DNA of 64,000 nucleotides from Streptomyces sp. NBC_00285 (GCF_036174265.1 NZ_CP108055.1:9548001-9612000); one strand, 5' to 3'. Shown: positions 16,238 through 26,071, counted from the stretch's first letter. A program made the numbers and translations. Notes: generated by a model from the sequence alone, not told the origin.

Positions 16238-18591
16238 TCACCCACCGGAACTACACCGTCGAGCCCTGGGCGGTGCGCGAGACCGCCCTCAACCTCGACG
16301 TCCTGGCCCAGAGCGAGTCCGTGTTCGCCCTGTCCAACGGCCACGTCGGCTGGCGCGGCAACCTCGACGAGGGCGAACCGCACGGCCTGCCCGGCTCCTA
16401 CCTCAACGGCGTCCACGAACTGCACCCGCTGCCGTACGCCGAGGCGGGCTACGGCTATCCCGAGTCCGGCCAGACGGCCATCGACGTCACCAACGGCAAG
16501 ATCGTGCGGCTCCTCGTCGACGACGAGCCCTTCGACCTGCGCTACGGACGTCTCGTCGCCCACGAACGCTGCCTCGACCTGCGCCGGGGCGTGCTGGAAC
16601 GGTCCTGCGAGTGGATCTCACCGGCGGGCTCCCGGATCCGGGTGCGCTCGACCCGGCTCGTCTCGCTCACCCAACGGGCGATCGCCGCCGTGGCCTACGA
16701 GGTCGAGCCCGTCGACAGCCGCACCCGGGTGGTGATCCAGTCCGAGCTCGTCACCAACGAGAGCCTCCCCGCCCCGAAGAACGGCGACCCGCGCGCCTCC
16801 AAGGCCCTCAAGTCGCCGCTGGAACACGAGGAGGGCTACGCGGACGGCACCCGCCTGCGCCTGGTGCACCGCACCCGTCTTAGCGGTCTGCGGGTCGCGG
16901 TGGCCGCCGGCCATGTCGTCGACGGCCCCGAACGCACCACCACAGCCAGCGAGTCCACGGTGGACCTGGCCAGGCTGACCGTCACCTCCGTCCTGGAGCC
17001 GGGCCAGCGGCTGCGGCTGGAGAAGCTGGTCGCCCACGGCTGGTCCGGCGTCCGCTCCCGGCCCGCGATGAGCGACCAGGTCGACGCGGCCCTGGCGGCC
17101 GCGGACCACAGCGGCTGGGACGGGCTCCTGGCGGAACAACGCGGCTACCTCGACGACTTCTGGACCCGCGCCGACGTCGAGGTCGACGGCGACGAGGAGA
17201 TCCAGCAGGCGGTCCGCTTCGCGCTCTTCCACGTGCTCCAGGCGGGTGCCCGCGCGGAACAACGGGCCATCCCCGCCAAGGGGCTGACCGGGTCCGGCTA
17301 CGACGGGCACGCCTTCTGGGACACCGAGACCTTCGTGCTGCCCCTGCTCACCTACACCGAACCCGGCGCCGTCTCCGAGGCGCTGCGCTGGCGGCAGAAC
17401 ACCCTGCCCGCCGCCCGTGAGCGCGCCGCACAACTCGGTCTGAACGGCGCCGCGTTCCCCTGGCGGACCATCGAGGGCTCGGAGGGATCCGCCTACTGGC
17501 CCGCCGGCACCGCCGCCTTCCACATCAACGCGGCCGTCGCGGACGCCGTGGTCCGCTACACGGCGGCCACCGGCGACACGGACTTCGAACGCGACACCGG
17601 CGTCGAACTCCTCGTGGAGACCGCCCGGCTGTGGCGCTCGCTCGGCCACCACGACCACCACGGCGTCTTCCACATCGACGGCGTCACAGGACCCGACGAG
17701 TACAGCGCAGTCGCCGACGACAACACGTACACCAACCTCATGGCCCGCTCGAACCTCCTCGCGGCCGCCGACGCCTGCGCACGCCACCCCCAGCAGGCCG
17801 CCGAACTCGGTGTCGACGACGAGGAGAGCGCCGCCTGGCGGGACGCCGCCGAGGCCGTGCACATCCCCTACAACGACGAACTCGGCGTCCACGAACAGCA
17901 CGCGGGATTCACCCGCCACCAGCACTGGGACTTCGCCGGCACCGGCGCCGACCAGTACCCGCTGATGCTGCACTTCCCCTACTTCGACATCTACCGCAAG
18001 CAGGTCGTCAAACAGGCGGACCTGGTCCTGGCGATGTACCTGTGCAGCAGCTGGTTCGAGGAGTTCCACGACGAGGAGCAGATCGCCCGCAACTTCGCCT
18101 ACTACGAGCCCCTGACCGTACGGGACTCCTCCCTGTCGGCCTGCGTCCAGGCGGTCGTCGCCGCCCGCGCCGGACACCTGTCCCTCGCCTACGCCTACAC
18201 GGCCGAGGCGGCACTGATGGACCTCGCCGACCTGGCGAACAACACCCGCGACGGACTCCACATCGCCTCCCTCGCCGGTACCTGGACCGCTCTCGTCGCC
18301 GGGTTCGGGGGTATGCGCCGCGACGGCGACTCCCTCCGCTTCGCGCCCCGGCTGCCCGAGCGGTTCAGCCGCCTCGCCTTCAACCTCCGGCTCCTGGACC
18401 GCTGCCTGCGGGTCGAGATAGGCCCGGACAAGGCGACGTACACCCTGATGTCGGGCTCCCCTCTGACGATCCGTCACCACGGCACCCCCCTGACCCTGAA
18501 CGGTGACGGTCCCGTCGTGCGCCCTGTCCCGCCTCCCGAGGACCGTCCGGTCCCGCGGCAGCCCCCGCACCGCGCCCCGCACGCCCGCTGA
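16234..18591 (+). CDS. Glycoside hydrolase family 65 disaccharide phosphorylase
   Basis: A 785-residue GH65 enzyme, the usual family length. The N-terminal beta-sandwich (SVFALSNGHVGWRGNLDEGE) is followed by the (alpha/alpha)6 barrel with HAFWDTETFVLPLL. The predicted general acid Glu489 sits in VTGPDEYSAVADDNTYTNLM, at nearly the position it occupies in Lactobacillus maltose phosphorylase. The segment VVKQADLVLAMYL also fits phosphorylases. Substrate could be maltose, trehalose, kojibiose or nigerose. Translationally coupled to the upstream HAD mutase. The extreme C-terminus is Pro-rich and adds nothing recognisable. Confidence 0.9.
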   Translation: MITHRNYTVEPWAVRETALNLDVLAQSESVFALSNGHVGWRGNLDEGEPHGLPGSYLNGVHELHPLPYAEAGYGYPESGQTAIDVTNGKIVRLLVDDEPFDLRYGRLVAHERCLDLRRGVLERSCEWISPAGSRIRVRSTRLVSLTQRAIAAVAYEVEPVDSRTRVVIQSELVTNESLPAPKNGDPRASKALKSPLEHEEGYADGTRLRLVHRTRLSGLRVAVAAGHVVDGPERTTTASESTVDLARLTVTSVLEPGQRLRLEKLVAHGWSGVRSRPAMSDQVDAALAAADHSGWDGLLAEQRGYLDDFWTRADVEVDGDEEIQQAVRFALFHVLQAGARAEQRAIPAKGLTGSGYDGHAFWDTETFVLPLLTYTEPGAVSEALRWRQNTLPAARERAAQLGLNGAAFPWRTIEGSEGSAYWPAGTAAFHINAAVADAVVRYTAATGDTDFERDTGVELLVETARLWRSLGHHDHHGVFHIDGVTGPDEYSAVADDNTYTNLMARSNLLAAADACARHPQQAAELGVDDEESAAWRDAAEAVHIPYNDELGVHEQHAGFTRHQHWDFAGTGADQYPLMLHFPYFDIYRKQVVKQADLVLAMYLCSSWFEEFHDEEQIARNFAYYEPLTVRDSSLSACVQAVVAARAGHLSLAYAYTAEAALMDLADLANNTRDGLHIASLAGTWTALVAGFGGMRRDGDSLRFAPRLPERFSRLAFNLRLLDRCLRVEIGPDKATYTLMSGSPLTIRHHGTPLTLNGDGPVVRPVPPPEDRPVPRQPPHRAPHAR

Positions 18592-18765
18592 CCCCGGACG
18601 GGCGGTCCAGGCGGCGGCCCGGCGGCCGCTTGGCCGAACACCACCCCCCGCTCCCTCCCGTCGCGGGTTACTTTGTCCATGTTTTGCGTGACTGGACCAG
18701 GTTCCCGCGGCGCGCGGGGCTGAGGGGTGGACGATGGCCGACGGCGACAGCGCGGACGGACGGCC

Positions 18766-19707
18766 ATGACGTCCGAGCGGATCGCCGTCACCGCCACCCG
18801 TAGAAGCGGCTACTGGCAGCTCGCCCTCACGCTCGCCGTCCTGATCGCGGCCGGCTGTCTGGCCTGGCGCCACTGGCCCGTACTGGAGACCGGGGCCCTG
18901 CGGCTCGCCGTGGCCGACCAGGGCTGGCTGCTCGTCGCCGCCACGGCCGCCGCCGCGACCTGGGCCTGCTCGGCCCTCGCCCAACAGGGCGCGGTGCACC
19001 GGGTGCTGCCCTCGGGGCGCCTGCTGGCGGCCCAGTTCGCCGCCTCCGCCGCGGGCCAACTGCTGCCCGCCGGGCTCGGCTCCGGCGCGGTCAACCTGCG
19101 CTTCCTCATGCGCTGCGGGATGTCGGCCTCCCGCTCGGCGACCGCGCTCGCGGTGAAGGCCACGGCGGGCGGGCTGGTGCGGGCGGCCCTCATCGCCGGA
19201 CTCGCGACGGCCTGCCCCGGCGTCCTCGGGCTCCCACCCCGCTCCGCGGGATGGCTGGCCCTGGCCGGGGTGAGCGCCATGCTGGCAATCGCACTGACGG
19301 CCGCACTGTGGGCGCGGGGCCGTACCGCCCTGGCCCTCGTCCTGGCCGACATCAGGGCGATCCACGCGCGACCGCGCCGGGCGGCCGCCCTGTGGGGCGG
19401 CTCGCTCGGGTGCGCCGTCCTGCACGCGTGCGTGCTGATCGCCGTCACCCGCGCTGTCGCCCTGCCGTTGGCCCCGTCCCTGGTGGCCCTGCTCTACCTC
19501 GCCGCGAGCAGCGCCGCCGCCCTGCTTCCCACCCCGGGCGGGATCGGCTCCCTCGACGCGGCGCTCACCTTCGCACTCACCGCCGGCGGAGCACCGGCCG
19601 TGGCCGCCGCCTCCGCCGTGCTCGGCTACCGGCTGCTGACCGTGTGGCTGCCTCTGCTCCCCGGTCTGCTGGTGCTCGCTCTGCTCGTCCGCCGCAAGGC
19701 GCTGTGA
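18766..19707 (+). CDS. LPG-synthase-type/UPF0104 integral membrane protein
   Basis: A 313-residue polytopic membrane protein with about eight hydrophobic segments. SAAGQLLPAGLGSGAVNLRFLMRCGMS and AAALLPTPGGIGSLDAAL match the lysylphosphatidylglycerol-synthase transmembrane (flippase-like) family, whose members move or make lipids in the cytoplasmic membrane. A soluble aminoacyl-transferase domain is absent. The start is uncertain: ATG 18766 gives a short polar tail before the first membrane segment, while an in-frame GTG at 18727 adds 13 charged residues. No clear operon partner. Confidence 0.75.
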   Translation: MTSERIAVTATRRSGYWQLALTLAVLIAAGCLAWRHWPVLETGALRLAVADQGWLLVAATAAAATWACSALAQQGAVHRVLPSGRLLAAQFAASAAGQLLPAGLGSGAVNLRFLMRCGMSASRSATALAVKATAGGLVRAALIAGLATACPGVLGLPPRSAGWLALAGVSAMLAIALTAALWARGRTALALVLADIRAIHARPRRAAALWGGSLGCAVLHACVLIAVTRAVALPLAPSLVALLYLAASSAAALLPTPGGIGSLDAALTFALTAGGAPAVAAASAVLGYRLLTVWLPLLPGLLVLALLVRRKAL

Positions 19708-19801
19708 TCGACGGTCGGCGTTCCCGGCCCACGGACGGACCGCTGTGCAGCCCTGACCGGGAACTTTCCCCAGTCGTGGAAAAGACCTGCCGCGGGCTTT
19801 A

Positions 19802-19818
19802 CTGCACATGACTTGCAG
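19802..19818 (+). promoter_or_regulatory. Candidate Nur (nickel-responsive Fur) box
   Basis: The sequence CTGCAC-atgac-TTGCAG matches the published Streptomyces Nur box plan tTGCaa-N5-ttGCAA at most positions and is an inverted repeat (CTGCA-N7-TGCAG). It lies 66 bp upstream of a nickel/cobalt permease gene, as expected for nickel-dependent repression. Confidence 0.55.
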
Positions 19819-19883
19819 GTACTGGAGGATGGCGTAAGGCTGCTGACCGCGGCCGTAGCTCTGAAGAAGGATTCCTCCGCCCG

Positions 19884-21041
19884 ATGACGGCCGCCCCTGA
19901 CTCCGCTCCGCCCCTCCTCCCCGCCACCGCCCCCGCGAGGGGCTCGGTCTGGCACCGCGTCCGTGGCTCCATGACGCGTCAGGAGTGGATCAGGGCGGGC
20001 GGTATGACCGCGGTCGTGCTGGCGCTGCACGTGATCGGCTGGTTCACCCTCGTCGCCATCGTCGCCCCGCACCACTACGCCGTCGGCGAGAAGTCCTTCG
20101 GCATCGGCATCGGCGTGACCGCCTACACCCTGGGGATGCGGCACGCCTTCGACGCCGACCACATCGCGGCCATCGACAACACCACACGCAAGCTGATGGG
20201 GGAGGGCCGGCGGCCGCTGTCGGTCGGCTTCTGGTTCTCGCTCGGCCACTCCAGCGTCGTCTTCGTCCTGGCGCTGCTGCTCTCGCTCGGCGTGAAGGCC
20301 CTCGCGGGCCCCGTGCAGAACGACGACTCCCGCCTCCATGACGTGACCAGCCTGATCGGTACGACGGTTTCGGGGGCGTTCCTCTACCTGATCGCCGCGG
20401 TCAACCTGGTCGTCCTGGTCGGGATCTGGAAGGTGTTCCGGCGGATGCGCACCGGCCGCTACGACGAGGCGGCGCTGGAGGAGCAGCTCAACAACCGCGG
20501 GTTCATGAACCGTCTGCTCGGCCGCGTCATGAAGTCGATCACCAAGCCGTGGCAGATGTACCCCCTCGGCCTCCTCTTCGGCCTCGGGTTCGACACCGCG
20601 ACGGAGATCGCCCTGCTGGTCCTGGCCGGATCCGGCGCCGCCTCAGGGCTGCCCTGGTACGCGATCCTCACCCTGCCCGTGCTCTTCGCCGCCGGCATGT
20701 CGCTCCTCGACACCATCGACGGTTCCTTCATGAACTTCGCCTACGGCTGGGCCTTCTCCAAGCCGGTCCGCAAGGTCTACTACAACCTCACGATCACCGG
20801 TCTCTCCGTGGCCGTGGCCCTCCTCATCGGCACCGCCGAGCTCCTCGGCCTCCTCGCCGAGAAACTCGGCCTCCAGGGCCCCTTCTGGAACTGGATCAGC
20901 GGCCTCGACCTGAACCTCCTGGGCTTCGTCATCGTGGGCCTGTTCTTCGCCACGTGGATCGTCGCCCTGGTGGTGTGGAAGGCCGGCCGGATCGAGGAGA
21001 AGTGGACGGCGGGGCCGGCGGGGGAGCCGGCCGGCGACTGA
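19884..21041 (+). CDS. NiCoT family nickel/cobalt permease
   Basis: A 385-residue transporter of the HoxN/NixA family that imports Ni2+ or Co2+ across the cytoplasmic membrane. The metal-selectivity signature in helix II is present as GMRHAFDADHIAAIDN, and the other family signatures are FWFSLGHSSVVF, GLLFGLGFDTATEIALL and LFAAGMSLLDTIDGSFM. About eight membrane helices. The ATG has AAGAAGGATT upstream. Single-gene unit with a candidate Nur box in its leader; likely nickel users are urease, NiSOD or hydrogenases elsewhere in the chromosome. Confidence 0.93.
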   Translation: MTAAPDSAPPLLPATAPARGSVWHRVRGSMTRQEWIRAGGMTAVVLALHVIGWFTLVAIVAPHHYAVGEKSFGIGIGVTAYTLGMRHAFDADHIAAIDNTTRKLMGEGRRPLSVGFWFSLGHSSVVFVLALLLSLGVKALAGPVQNDDSRLHDVTSLIGTTVSGAFLYLIAAVNLVVLVGIWKVFRRMRTGRYDEAALEEQLNNRGFMNRLLGRVMKSITKPWQMYPLGLLFGLGFDTATEIALLVLAGSGAASGLPWYAILTLPVLFAAGMSLLDTIDGSFMNFAYGWAFSKPVRKVYYNLTITGLSVAVALLIGTAELLGLLAEKLGLQGPFWNWISGLDLNLLGFVIVGLFFATWIVALVVWKAGRIEEKWTAGPAGEPAGD

Positions 21042-21205
21042 CCGCACTCAGGGACCTCGGACGGGGTGCCGGTCCGTGGCCGACGACCGGGCCGGGCGGA
21101 CGCCATGAGGACCGTGGCCGCCGAGCCCTCCACCCGCACGGCGACGCGCTCGAAGTTCTGCGCCCACTCGGCTCGCCGGAAAGGCGGACGCCCCGTTCCC
21201 GCCGC

Positions 21206-22168
21206 TCAGGCCCGCACCTTGAACTCCTTGCGCGACTTGGCGAACTGCTGTTCCGGATCCCCGGTGTACGACCACGGGGTGCGTGTGCCCCGGCGGTCCA
21301 GCATGCGCAGCAGGGGGACGGCGACCTCGGGGAGGCCGGCGTGGTAGGCCGCGTGGGTCAGGTAGTTGAGGTCACGCAACTCGCCGGGGACGACGGTGTG
21401 GTCGGCACGGCCCATGATCCAGCGCTGCCAGGTGCGGCGCACGTCGCTGACGGCACCGTCGTGCTTCCAGTGCTGGCCGAGCGCCGCGGAGGCCGACCGG
21501 TCCCCCTCGGCCGCGTCCACCGCGGCGCGGTACTCCTCCACGCGCGCGTACTGCACCAGCACCGGCAGCGCGCAGCCCGGCGGTGCCACCCCGGCGGCGT
21601 CACGGGCGAAGTCGTACATCAGGCCGTGCGAGCCGTGCCACCGCGACGAGTAGTAGTGCAGCACCTGCAGGTGCCCCTCGACGCTGTACGGGTCCCGGCC
21701 GTGCAACTCGTCCCACCAGCGCCCCAGTTCCTGCCGCCGCACCCCGGCCGGGTACAGCCGCGCCACCGAGATCAGGGAGATCCACGGCGTGGGGTCGTCG
21801 ACGAACGCCTCCGCCGCGTTGAGGCAGGCCATCACCGCGGCGTCGATGCGACGCTGGTCGATCGGCACACCCCGGCCCGCGGCGATGGCCAGGTTGAACG
21901 CCCGTGCCGTCTCCGTGGCCGCGCGCAGCACCAGCGCGTCCCCGCTGTTCGGCTCGGCCGCCAGCCACGACTCCACCGTCGAACTGCCCGCACAGGTCTG
22001 GGCGAGCACCCGCACCCGGTGACCGCGCGCCATCCAGTCGGGCCCGGTCGCGCGCAGCAGCTCGCGCAGACCCTGCCAGCGGCCGATGACGATGTCCTGC
22101 CGGGCGGTGGTGAGGGGGACGTCCCCGCAGTCGGGGTCGAACTCGGGGGCGAAACGGTCGCGCGCCAT
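21206..22168 (-). CDS. Conserved hypothetical protein, helix-rich
   Basis: A 320-residue soluble protein I do not recognise by family. It is almost entirely alpha-helical in pattern (DALVLRAATETARAFNLAIAAG, AAVMACLNAAEAFVDDPTPW), resembling helical-repeat proteins, and rich in Trp (WDELHGRDPYSVEGH, TWQRWIMGRADH). No catalytic motif, signal peptide or membrane segment. It starts 11 bp after the stop of the APC permease gene and is probably co-transcribed with it; proteins of this kind occur widely in Streptomyces without an assigned role. Confidence 0.7.
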   Translation of the reverse strand: MARDRFAPEFDPDCGDVPLTTARQDIVIGRWQGLRELLRATGPDWMARGHRVRVLAQTCAGSSTVESWLAAEPNSGDALVLRAATETARAFNLAIAAGRGVPIDQRRIDAAVMACLNAAEAFVDDPTPWISLISVARLYPAGVRRQELGRWWDELHGRDPYSVEGHLQVLHYYSSRWHGSHGLMYDFARDAAGVAPPGCALPVLVQYARVEEYRAAVDAAEGDRSASAALGQHWKHDGAVSDVRRTWQRWIMGRADHTVVPGELRDLNYLTHAAYHAGLPEVAVPLLRMLDRRGTRTPWSYTGDPEQQFAKSRKEFKVRA

Positions 22169-22179
22169 CGCAGAACCCC

Positions 22180-23652
22180 TCAGAAGTCGGTCGGGAGACC
22201 CTCGTGGACGAGCGAGGGCCCGGCCTCCTGGCCGTCGGGCACGTAGTCCGCCTCGACGGTACGGCTCGCGTCAAGTCTCGCGGGCCGGTAGTAGTCGCTG
22301 CCCCGCTTCCAGTACCAGAGCATCGGGACCAGCCCCACCGCCAGCCCGCCCACGCCGATCGAGATCGCGGCGGTGCTCAGCTCGCTCAGCGACTCGACGA
22401 AGATCCAGAACATGAACAGGGCGCCCAGCAGCGGCCACAGCCCGCCGAGGAGGAAGTCGGTCGGCGACTTGAGCAGCATCTTGCGGTACGCGACGACCAC
22501 CGCGAGGCCGGTGAGGCCGTAGTAGACGGCGATCTGGAGCCCGATCGCCGAGATCGCGTCGGAGAGGATGTCGCCCACCGAGCCAAGGGCGTTGGAGGCG
22601 ATGAACATCATCAGCGCCACGCCGCCGACCACCACGATCGCCACCCACGGTGTGTTCCAGCGCCGGTGCACCCGGCCCAGCGCGGACGGCATCGTACGGT
22701 CCCGGCCCATCGCGAACAGCGAACGCGTGACCTGGATCAGCGTGGTCTCCAGCGTGGCGATGGTCGACAGCATCACCGCGACGATCAGCAGCTTGCCGCC
22801 CCAGCCCGGCCAGATCTCCTCACCCAGCACGGCCAGCACGTTGGCGTCGTTGTCCTCGATCTGCTTCGAGGTGAGGATGACGTTCACCGCGATGGTGAAC
22901 ACCTCGAAGAGCAGGAAGACGATGCCGACCCCGATGAGCCCCGCGAGTCCGGTCGTGCGGCGGCTGTTGCGGGTCTCCTCGCTCAGGTTGCTGGTGACGT
23001 CCCAGCCCCAGTAGTAGAAGGCGGCGATCAGCGCGCCCGACGCGAAACCGGCCATGCCGTCGAAGTGGCCGAAGCCCAGCCAGGACCAGTCGAAGGCCCG
23101 CGCGTTGCCGGTGTGGAAGAGCGCCAGCACCGCGAACAGGGCCAGTATCGACAGTTCCACACCGGACATGACGAGCTGGGCGCGCACCGTGAGCCGGGCG
23201 CCGCCGAGCACCACCACCAGCATCAGCACGAACCAGGCCGCGCCCACCACGGTCGACAGTGCGGTGTTGTCCGCGAGGCCCTCGTCGAAGAGGGCGAGCG
23301 TCATCGAACCGGCAGGCAGTGAGCCGGCCACCATGAAGATGGTCGCCGAGATCACCAGGGCCCAGCCGCTGACGAAGCCCAGAAAGGGATGGAGTGTGCG
23401 CCCCACCCAGGAGTAACTGGCGCCCGCGTTCACGTCGATCCGGCTGAGATAGCTGAACGCCAGCGCGATGCCCAGCATGGGTATCGCGCAGTACAGCAGA
23501 GCCGCCGGGCTGGCCAGACCCACCGAGCCGACCAGGACCGCGCTGGTCGCGGCGATCGAGTACGCCGGCGCGCTGCCCGCGACGGCCATCACCACCGTGT
23601 CGAACGTACCGAGGGCATTGGCCTGCAGCCCTCTGCCCCTGTTGATGCTCAT
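22180..23652 (-). CDS. APC family amino acid permease
   Basis: A 490-residue permease with about twelve membrane helices. The N-terminal SAPAYSIAATSA and NAGASYSWVGRTLHPFLGFVSGW are the classic APC substrate-binding helices (unwound helix 1 and helix 3 region), and WDVTSNLSEETRNSRRTTG is the cytoplasmic consensus loop. The substrate could be any amino acid or amine. It ends with a 50-residue hydrophilic tail. A good -35/-10 pair (TTGAAG-N16-TATCAT) lies about 200 bp upstream. It is followed by a small hypothetical gene in the same direction. Confidence 0.9.
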   Translation of the reverse strand: MSINRGRGLQANALGTFDTVVMAVAGSAPAYSIAATSAVLVGSVGLASPAALLYCAIPMLGIALAFSYLSRIDVNAGASYSWVGRTLHPFLGFVSGWALVISATIFMVAGSLPAGSMTLALFDEGLADNTALSTVVGAAWFVLMLVVVLGGARLTVRAQLVMSGVELSILALFAVLALFHTGNARAFDWSWLGFGHFDGMAGFASGALIAAFYYWGWDVTSNLSEETRNSRRTTGLAGLIGVGIVFLLFEVFTIAVNVILTSKQIEDNDANVLAVLGEEIWPGWGGKLLIVAVMLSTIATLETTLIQVTRSLFAMGRDRTMPSALGRVHRRWNTPWVAIVVVGGVALMMFIASNALGSVGDILSDAISAIGLQIAVYYGLTGLAVVVAYRKMLLKSPTDFLLGGLWPLLGALFMFWIFVESLSELSTAAISIGVGGLAVGLVPMLWYWKRGSDYYRPARLDASRTVEADYVPDGQEAGPSLVHEGLPTDF

Positions 23653-23846
23653 GGTTGCGCTGCTTTCCGTAGGGCACGACGCACGGACGGAGGGGCCCGG
23701 TACGGCGCAAAGAGGTGGGGGGGGGTGGCTCCGCCCGGGTCCGGAGAGGGATGGCCTCGGACAGGTGCGGTGAAGCGGTACAACGAGGGGTGCGGGGGAC
23801 CGTGCAGCCGCTGCGTCGAGGAACGGTCACTCCGTGTGTGCGAGTG

Positions 23847-23874
23847 ATGATAGCCCTATTCCTTGACCCTTCAA
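23847..23874 (-). promoter_or_regulatory. Promoter for the APC permease operon
   Basis: On the minus strand TTGAAG (23874-23869) and TATCAT (23852-23847) are separated by 16 nt, a good match to the housekeeping sigma consensus in a locally AT-rich patch. It faces the permease gene. Confidence 0.5.
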
Positions 23875-23932
23875 GATTAACTGGGGGGTAACCTTCCGCC
23901 CCGTGGAATGCCGTGCTCCGGCGGACTTTTGA

Positions 23933-23956
23933 GGTTGGACAGCGCGTACCGGGAAA
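23933..23956 (+). promoter_or_regulatory. Possible SigB-type promoter before the DUF5709 gene
   Basis: GGTT-N14-GGGAAA resembles the stress sigma factor consensus GTTT-N14-GGGTAT, 51 bp upstream of the DUF5709 start. The rest of the 354-bp divergent intergenic region (23653-24006) holds only the opposing promoter and nothing else I can recognise. Confidence 0.3.
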
Positions 23957-24006
23957 CGCGGATCAGGACACCGCACAGCACACCCGACGCGCGAGGGAGG
24001 CAGCCC

Positions 24007-24492
24007 ATGGGCGCCGAACAGACACCCGCCGAACCGATGGCCGACGACGCCTACCAGCCCACCGGCACCAACGAGGAGCAGGAGGACGCGAGCCCGCTCG
24101 ACCTCCAGGACGCCCTCGACGAACGGACCTACGACGACATCCTCGACGAGGGCTACTCCCCGCCGGAGAAGCCGCTCGGCGTCACCCGGCACGGCACCAC
24201 CGCCGCCGAACAGCACGACGGCGAGAGCCTGGACGAACGGCTCGCCCAGGAGGCCCCCGAGGTGGCCGGGCCCGTCGGCGACGAGGTGGGCGACCTGCCC
24301 GGCGGCGAGGGCGAGCCGGTCGACCCGCAGGCCGGAACCGACCGCGCGGGACGCCTCGTGGCCCCCGACGAGGGCGCCCACTCCGCCACCACCAAGGAGG
24401 AGATCGCCACCGACGTGGGCATCGACGCGGGCGCCGCCGGCGCCGAGGAGGCCGCCGTGCACATCGTCGAGGACCCCTTCGACGAGTCCTGA
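24007..24492 (+). CDS. DUF5709 protein, acidic and disordered
   Basis: A 161-residue, strongly acidic, probably disordered protein with the DUF5709 pattern: LDLQDALDERTYDDILDEGY, then YSPPEKPLG, SLDERLAQE, AGRLVAPDEGAH and the closing EEAAVHIVED. The family is found in actinobacteria and has no assigned function; abundance of Asp/Glu and Pro suggests a stress or interaction role, which is inference. The ATG is preceded by GAGGGAGG. Confidence 0.8.
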   Translation: MGAEQTPAEPMADDAYQPTGTNEEQEDASPLDLQDALDERTYDDILDEGYSPPEKPLGVTRHGTTAAEQHDGESLDERLAQEAPEVAGPVGDEVGDLPGGEGEPVDPQAGTDRAGRLVAPDEGAHSATTKEEIATDVGIDAGAAGAEEAAVHIVEDPFDES

Positions 24493-24511
24493 CCTCCGCC
24501 CCTGGGCCCGC

Positions 24512-25915
24512 TCAGTCCCCGATCCGGTCGATCTGCCGGAGCTTGTTCGTGGCGTCCAGGGCGGCGATCTTGTAGGACTCCGCGAGCGTCGGGTAGTTGA
24601 AGACCGCGTCGACCAGGTAGTCGACGGTGCCGCCGCAGCCCATCACGGACTGCCCGATGTGGATCAGTTCGGTGGCGCCCGAGCCGAAGCAGTGCACGCC
24701 GAGCAGGGTGCGGTCCTCGGAGGACACCAGCAGCTTCAGCATGCCGTGCGAGTCGCCGATGATCTGGCCGCGCGCGAGTTCCCGGTAGCGGGAGATGCCG
24801 ACCTCGAACGGCACGCGCTCTTCGGTGAGTTGGTCCTCCGTCCGCCCCACGAAGCTGATCTCCGGAATGGTGTAGATGCCGATCGGCTGGAGGTCGTGCA
24901 TCTGCCGGACCGGCTCCCCGCAGGCGTGGTAGGCGGCCGACCGGCCCTGCTCCATCGAGGTCGCCGCCAGCGCGGGGAAGCCGATGACGTCGCCGACGGC
25001 GTAGATGTGCGGCACCTCGGTGCGGTAGTGCTCGTCGACGGTGATCCGCCCGCGCGGGTCCGCCGTGAGGCCCGCCTTGTCGAGGTCGAGGTCGTCGGTG
25101 AGCCCCTGCCGGCCCGCCGAGTACATCACCGCGTCGGCCGGGATCCTCTTCCCGCTCTCCAGCACGGTCAGCGTGCCCCGGGAATGACGCTCGACCGCGG
25201 CCACGGTCTCCCCGAACCGGAACGTCACGGCGAGGTCCCGCAGGTGGTACTTGAGCGACTCGATCACCTCGACGTCGCACATGTCGAGCATCCCGGCACG
25301 CTTCTCGACGACGGTGACCTTGCTGCCGAGCGCGGCGAACATCGACGCGTACTCCATGCCGATGACACCCGCGCCGACGATGACCATGGAGCGTGGAACC
25401 CGTTGCAGATCAAGGACGTTGTCCGAGTCCATGATGGTCTGGCCGTCGAACTCGACACTGTCGGGCCGGGCGGGCCGGGTGCCGGTGGCGATCACGATGT
25501 GCTCGGCGCTGAGCAGACGTTCGTTGCCGGTGACCTCGCGCAGGGCGATCGTGTGGTCGTCGACGAAGCGGCCGGTGCCGGCGTAGAGGGCGATGTGGTT
25601 GCGGGAGAGCTGACTGCGGATCACGTCGACCTCCCGGCCGACCACATGCTGGGTGCGCGCGGTCAGATCGGCGACGGTGATGTCCTCCTTGAGCCGGTAG
25701 CTCTGGCCGTACAGGTCGCGCTGGGAGAGGCCGGTCAGGTACAGCACCGCCTCGCGCATGGTCTTGGAGGGGATGGTGCCGGTGTGGATGGAGACCCCGC
25801 CGACCATGTCGGGGCGGTCGACGACGGCGACCCGGCGGCCCAGCTTGGCCGCGGCGATGGCGGCCTTCTGGCCACCCGGACCTGATCCGATGACAAGCAT
25901 GTCGAAGTCGGGCAC
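24512..25915 (-). CDS. sthA: Soluble pyridine nucleotide transhydrogenase
   Basis: A 467-residue FAD enzyme that transfers hydride between NADPH and NAD+ in the cytoplasm; the length matches SthA. FAD-binding [10 protein letters not shown] is at the N-terminus and the NAD(P)-binding [19 protein letters not shown] is mid-protein. In place of the redox disulfide motif of lipoamide dehydrogenase it has [18 protein letters not shown], without either Cys, which separates it from dihydrolipoyl dehydrogenase. [13 protein letters not shown] and the C-terminal dimer domain [15 protein letters not shown] are intact. The GTG start precedes PDFDMLVIG; an ATG five codons later is an alternative. It converges on the DUF5709 gene. 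Confidence 0.9.
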   Translation of the reverse strand: MPDFDMLVIGSGPGGQKAAIAAAKLGRRVAVVDRPDMVGGVSIHTGTIPSKTMREAVLYLTGLSQRDLYGQSYRLKEDITVADLTARTQHVVGREVDVIRSQLSRNHIALYAGTGRFVDDHTIALREVTGNERLLSAEHIVIATGTRPARPDSVEFDGQTIMDSDNVLDLQRVPRSMVIVGAGVIGMEYASMFAALGSKVTVVEKRAGMLDMCDVEVIESLKYHLRDLAVTFRFGETVAAVERHSRGTLTVLESGKRIPADAVMYSAGRQGLTDDLDLDKAGLTADPRGRITVDEHYRTEVPHIYAVGDVIGFPALAATSMEQGRSAAYHACGEPVRQMHDLQPIGIYTIPEISFVGRTEDQLTEERVPFEVGISRYRELARGQIIGDSHGMLKLLVSSEDRTLLGVHCFGSGATELIHIGQSVMGCGGTVDYLVDAVFNYPTLAESYKIAALDATNKLRQIDRIGD

Positions 25916-26071
25916 CCTCGGGAGTCTGGCAGTCGGGAGGCCTCTTCCGAAAGGGTGAACGGTAAACCGGCCGTCCCCGAACCGGCTCAGGTCGCGCGGA
26001 AGTTGCCCGGAAGCCGCCGGAGATGTCCCACAGACCGCGACAGCCCGCGCGGACCGCGGGACAATACGCCC

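Noticed and set aside
16618..19809. Very long open frame on the minus strand opposite the GH65 and UPF0104 genes
   Set aside because: The forward frames carry clear family motifs; the reverse frame is Gly/Val/Arg-rich low-complexity translation expected from GC-biased antisense DNA.
19884..21041. Cobalamin riboswitch controlling the nickel/cobalt permease
   Set aside because: The 176-bp leader lacks a B12-box-like segment; a Nur box fits better.
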